From Sphingomonas pituitosa NBRC 102491 (lineage in GTDB: Bacteria; Pseudomonadota; Alphaproteobacteria; Sphingomonadales; Sphingomonadaceae), in assembly GCF_001598435.1 (NCBI RefSeq), contig NZ_BCYY01000001.1:248001-312000 (forward strand): a stretch of DNA of 64,000 nucleotides. The letters run 5' to 3'. Position 1 is the stretch's first letter. Every line of letters starts with the position of its first letter. Of the stretch, positions 62,047 to 64,000 are shown piece by piece. Under the pieces are notes generated by a model that worked only from the letters and a program-made list of their open reading frames with translations, was not told the DNA's origin and searched no databases. The translations under genes were made by a program, and so were the position numbers.

Positions 62047-63365
62047 CAGTCGTCTCCCGCTGGCGCGAAATCGCTTTCGCCCTTGCGTGCCTTTTCGAAA
62101 TTGAGGTGCAGGATCAGCCCGATCAACCACGGCAAAGCGAGCAGGATAGCCGCGATCACCACGCTGGAGAGATAGAGCGTGCCCGTGCCCACCTGGACGG
62201 CGATCTGGGGCTGGTTGGTTGGCTCCATCCAGCCGCCGTCCGGGTTGCCGGTGCCGAACTGGCTCCAGCGATTGCCCTTATAGTCGACGATCAGGTCATA
62301 CTCGCCCGCAGGCACGCTGGCGATCGACACGTCGGAGTTCCGCGAACCTTCGCTCCATGCGCCATCGGAATCGGCCCCCTCATAGCGCTCCGCCGCGCCC
62401 GATGCGGCATAGACTTGCTGGGTCTTGCGATCGACCAGACGGTAATCGAGATCGACCCAGCCATTTTCCAGGCGGGGCACGTCGGCGCGGATCTGGACCC
62501 GCTGGTATCGGCCTGTCAGCGTGACAGGCCCCAGCCTTGCGGTCTGCTCGCGCCCATCCACCGCTACCGGCAGCACGCCGGAGGTCGTCCAGCGCGTTCC
62601 CCCCAGAACGACGCACAGGATCAGCAGGAATGCGAGTGCCATGCCGCCGATCTTCGCACCTGCCAGCAACCATTCGCCCCAAGGCGAAGGCTGGTGCGGC
62701 AAAGGCGGCCAGATTTTGCCCGATGGCGACACGCCGAACGCGCGGATCACGTCCTTCTCGGCAATCAACCGGTTGAGCGTCCAGCTCTCCTCGCGGTCAT
62801 CGGCCTCGCGGGAGAGCATGAAGCCGGGGCGCACCCAATCGCCGGTCTTTACTTTCTCGCCGACAGCAACGCGCCAGTAGAATTCGCCGATGACGCGATC
62901 AACCTGCGCCTCTCCGGCGAAAAATCGGGTGTAACCGGCGCCATCTAGCTCGTGTATTTCGTGCGTTCGCCGCACAGGTGTCCGCGTCAGCATCGTGCCG
63001 AAGCTCCAGCCGCCGCGTGCGTTCACCAGCCAGCGATAGCCGTGATAGGGATTGAACAGCAGATATTCGTCCCAGCGATACGCGCCGTTCTGCGAGCGCT
63101 GGAGCGTGCCGATCGCCTCCCATTCGATACCCTCCAGCGTACCGCGCGTACCGAGCGGGATTTCCAGGTGCGCCTGTGCCAGATGCGCCTGGGTGATCAG
63201 CTTCACCAGGCCATCGGTGGTTTCCAGGATGGAGCCGCAATATTGGCAGCCGACATGGACGGTATAGCCGGCCGCGCGCAGTTCGACGGTGCCGCCGCAA
63301 TTCGGGCACGAAAGCGCGCGGACCGCCGGGGCGGGCGCGGGTGCGAGGGGGACCTCAGGCTGCAT
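62046..63365 (-). CDS. DUF4178 domain membrane protein with zinc ribbon
   Basis: The 439-residue protein opens with a zinc ribbon (CPNCGG at about 20-25 and CQYCG at about 40-44). A DUF4178 domain follows (about 70-210, including WDEYLLFNPYHGYRWLV and FYWRVAVGEKVKTGDWV). It has a membrane helix (about 230-255), an extracytoplasmic beta-rich region (ASVPAGEYDLIVDYKGN) and a second helix (about 395-420). DUF4178 genes are commonly linked with SpeD, DUF350 and aminopropyltransferase genes, as here. The biochemical role is unknown. The start overlaps the end of the other DUF4178 gene by 11 bp. Confidence 0.88.
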   Translation of the reverse strand: MQPEVPLAPAPAPAVRALSCPNCGGTVELRAAGYTVHVGCQYCGSILETTDGLVKLITQAHLAQAHLEIPLGTRGTLEGIEWEAIGTLQRSQNGAYRWDEYLLFNPYHGYRWLVNARGGWSFGTMLTRTPVRRTHEIHELDGAGYTRFFAGEAQVDRVIGEFYWRVAVGEKVKTGDWVRPGFMLSREADDREESWTLNRLIAEKDVIRAFGVSPSGKIWPPLPHQPSPWGEWLLAGAKIGGMALAFLLILCVVLGGTRWTTSGVLPVAVDGREQTARLGPVTLTGRYQRVQIRADVPRLENGWVDLDYRLVDRKTQQVYAASGAAERYEGADSDGAWSEGSRNSDVSIASVPAGEYDLIVDYKGNRWSQFGTGNPDGGWMEPTNQPQIAVQVGTGTLYLSSVVIAAILLALPWLIGLILHLNFEKARKGESDFAPAGDD

Positions 63366-64000
63366 AATCGGGCAGCGCCCATCCTTCGATCACCCGCATT
63401 CCGCGCGGCGCCAGTTCGGCGAGCGTGACGTAACGGCCCTGGTAGAAGCTCACGCGGGCGCCATCCCGCTGCAGATTGGCGCATTCGCCCGCGGCCCCGC
63501 GCAGATCGACGCTATAGACCCGCCAGCCGCTGGGTGCGGTGAACGGCAATTCGCCCTCGGCGGTGACACACAAGGCCCAGCGCGCGTCTGAGACGGTGAG
63601 CTTCCGACCATCGATCTGCACGTCGTGCCCCAGCTTCGGGGCCTCGCCTTTCATCACGTCTTTTACCGTTCTGGAGCGAACCTCGGCGAACGGGCGCTCG
63701 CGCAGCAGCATGAACTGGCCCATCGCCTCGCCCAGCCATGCCGTGCCGCCGTCCTCGAACAGCAGCAGCCACTCGTTCCAGGCACCGTCGGTCCAACTCC
63801 AGCGCACCCGGCCGATCACTTCGAACGACGCGCCGTCGTCGGTGCCGCGCATGCCGATCTGCACCGGGCTCACGTCGAACGGCAGCACGGCCGCGATCCC
63901 GAACTGGGCAATGCCGGCGTCGCTGCGCACCAGCATGGTGCGGCAGCTGTCGCACACCCGGCTGGGCAATGCAGGCGAGCGGAAGACGACATCGGCGCCG
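63355..64000 (-). CDS. DUF4178 domain protein, 5' end outside the window
   Basis: The frame stays open to the window edge, so the gene is partial at its 5' end. The visible part, about 214 residues, begins GADVVFRSPALPSRVCDSCRT, the second half of an N-terminal zinc ribbon. A DUF4178 domain follows (VIGRVRWSWTDGAWNEWLLLF and FMLLRERPFAEV). It has no membrane helix in view, unlike its neighbour. The two DUF4178 proteins may pair, one soluble and one membrane-bound. Only a few residues are probably missing, judging from the ribbon. Confidence 0.85.
   Translation of the reverse strand, partial: GADVVFRSPALPSRVCDSCRTMLVRSDAGIAQFGIAAVLPFDVSPVQIGMRGTDDGASFEVIGRVRWSWTDGAWNEWLLLFEDGGTAWLGEAMGQFMLLRERPFAEVRSRTVKDVMKGEAPKLGHDVQIDGRKLTVSDARWALCVTAEGELPFTAPSGWRVYSVDLRGAAGECANLQRDGARVSFYQGRYVTLAELAPRGMRVIEGWALPDYAA

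Overview
The window is a high-GC chromosomal segment from an alphaproteobacterium, most likely Sphingomonas or a close relative (Sphingomonadaceae). The clues are a DksA with only one of the four zinc cysteines, a TonB-ExbB-ExbD-ExbD operon, the tip sequence of the chemoreceptor, an oligotroph-type TonB-dependent receptor locus, and promoters of the TTGCGN-N17-CATAGG kind. This assignment is inferred from gene content, not from a marker gene. No rRNA, phage, intact insertion sequence or CRISPR was seen. There is one tRNA, tRNA-Arg(UCU).

Positions 1-14,731 hold PilZ, DksA and host-attachment genes, then serS-surE, a DUF486 membrane protein, a SIMPL-domain protein, an M2 dipeptidase, an alpha/beta hydrolase with a GFA-family protein, a chemoreceptor, a secreted TPR-like protein and the tonB-exbB-exbD-exbD operon. 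Positions 14,959-24,576 hold folB, a GNAT enzyme, an overlapping DUF1285-NUDIX-cca set, a GGDEF/EAL protein, parC and a DUF4349 lipoprotein. Positions 24,608-26,661 are purC, purS and purQ with recognisable promoters and a terminator. A TauE/SafE permease, a queuosine-precursor transporter and the tRNA follow.

Positions 28,629-41,775 form a catabolic locus. It has an AAHS-type transporter, a shikimate/quinate dehydrogenase, a large TonB-dependent receptor, a TetR regulator, two exported esterases, an exported beta-propeller protein, a QuiC-type 3-dehydroshikimate dehydratase fused to an HPPD-like domain, and an ACS-family transporter. A shared 16-bp dyad (consensus GGTACGAACTMGTYCC) lies in three promoter regions. 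At two of them it fills the spacer between -35 and -10. I read this as a TetR-controlled regulon for taking up, hydrolysing and degrading plant quinate or shikimate esters to protocatechuate.

Positions 42,178-58,099 are the most unusual part. A 2,755-residue repeat-rich autotransporter is followed (all on the minus strand) by a TPR/GT9-like glycosyltransferase, a TPR/sulfotransferase, HldE (ADP-heptose synthesis) and an exported hydrolase. GmhB (heptose phosphatase) and an AGE-family sugar isomerase are divergent. Sphingomonads are known for glycosphingolipids in place of heptose-containing LPS, and known GT9-like autotransporter heptosyltransferases use ADP-heptose. I therefore propose that this locus makes and modifies a heptosylated, possibly sulfated, giant surface protein.

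Positions 58,169-64,000 are a compact operon of two DUF4178 proteins, a 58-residue membrane protein, a DUF350 protein, a membrane-anchored spermidine-synthase homologue, a Tat-exported FAD oxidoreductase and SpeD. Almost every junction overlaps. It looks like a poorly understood polyamine-linked envelope system; the first gene runs off the window end.
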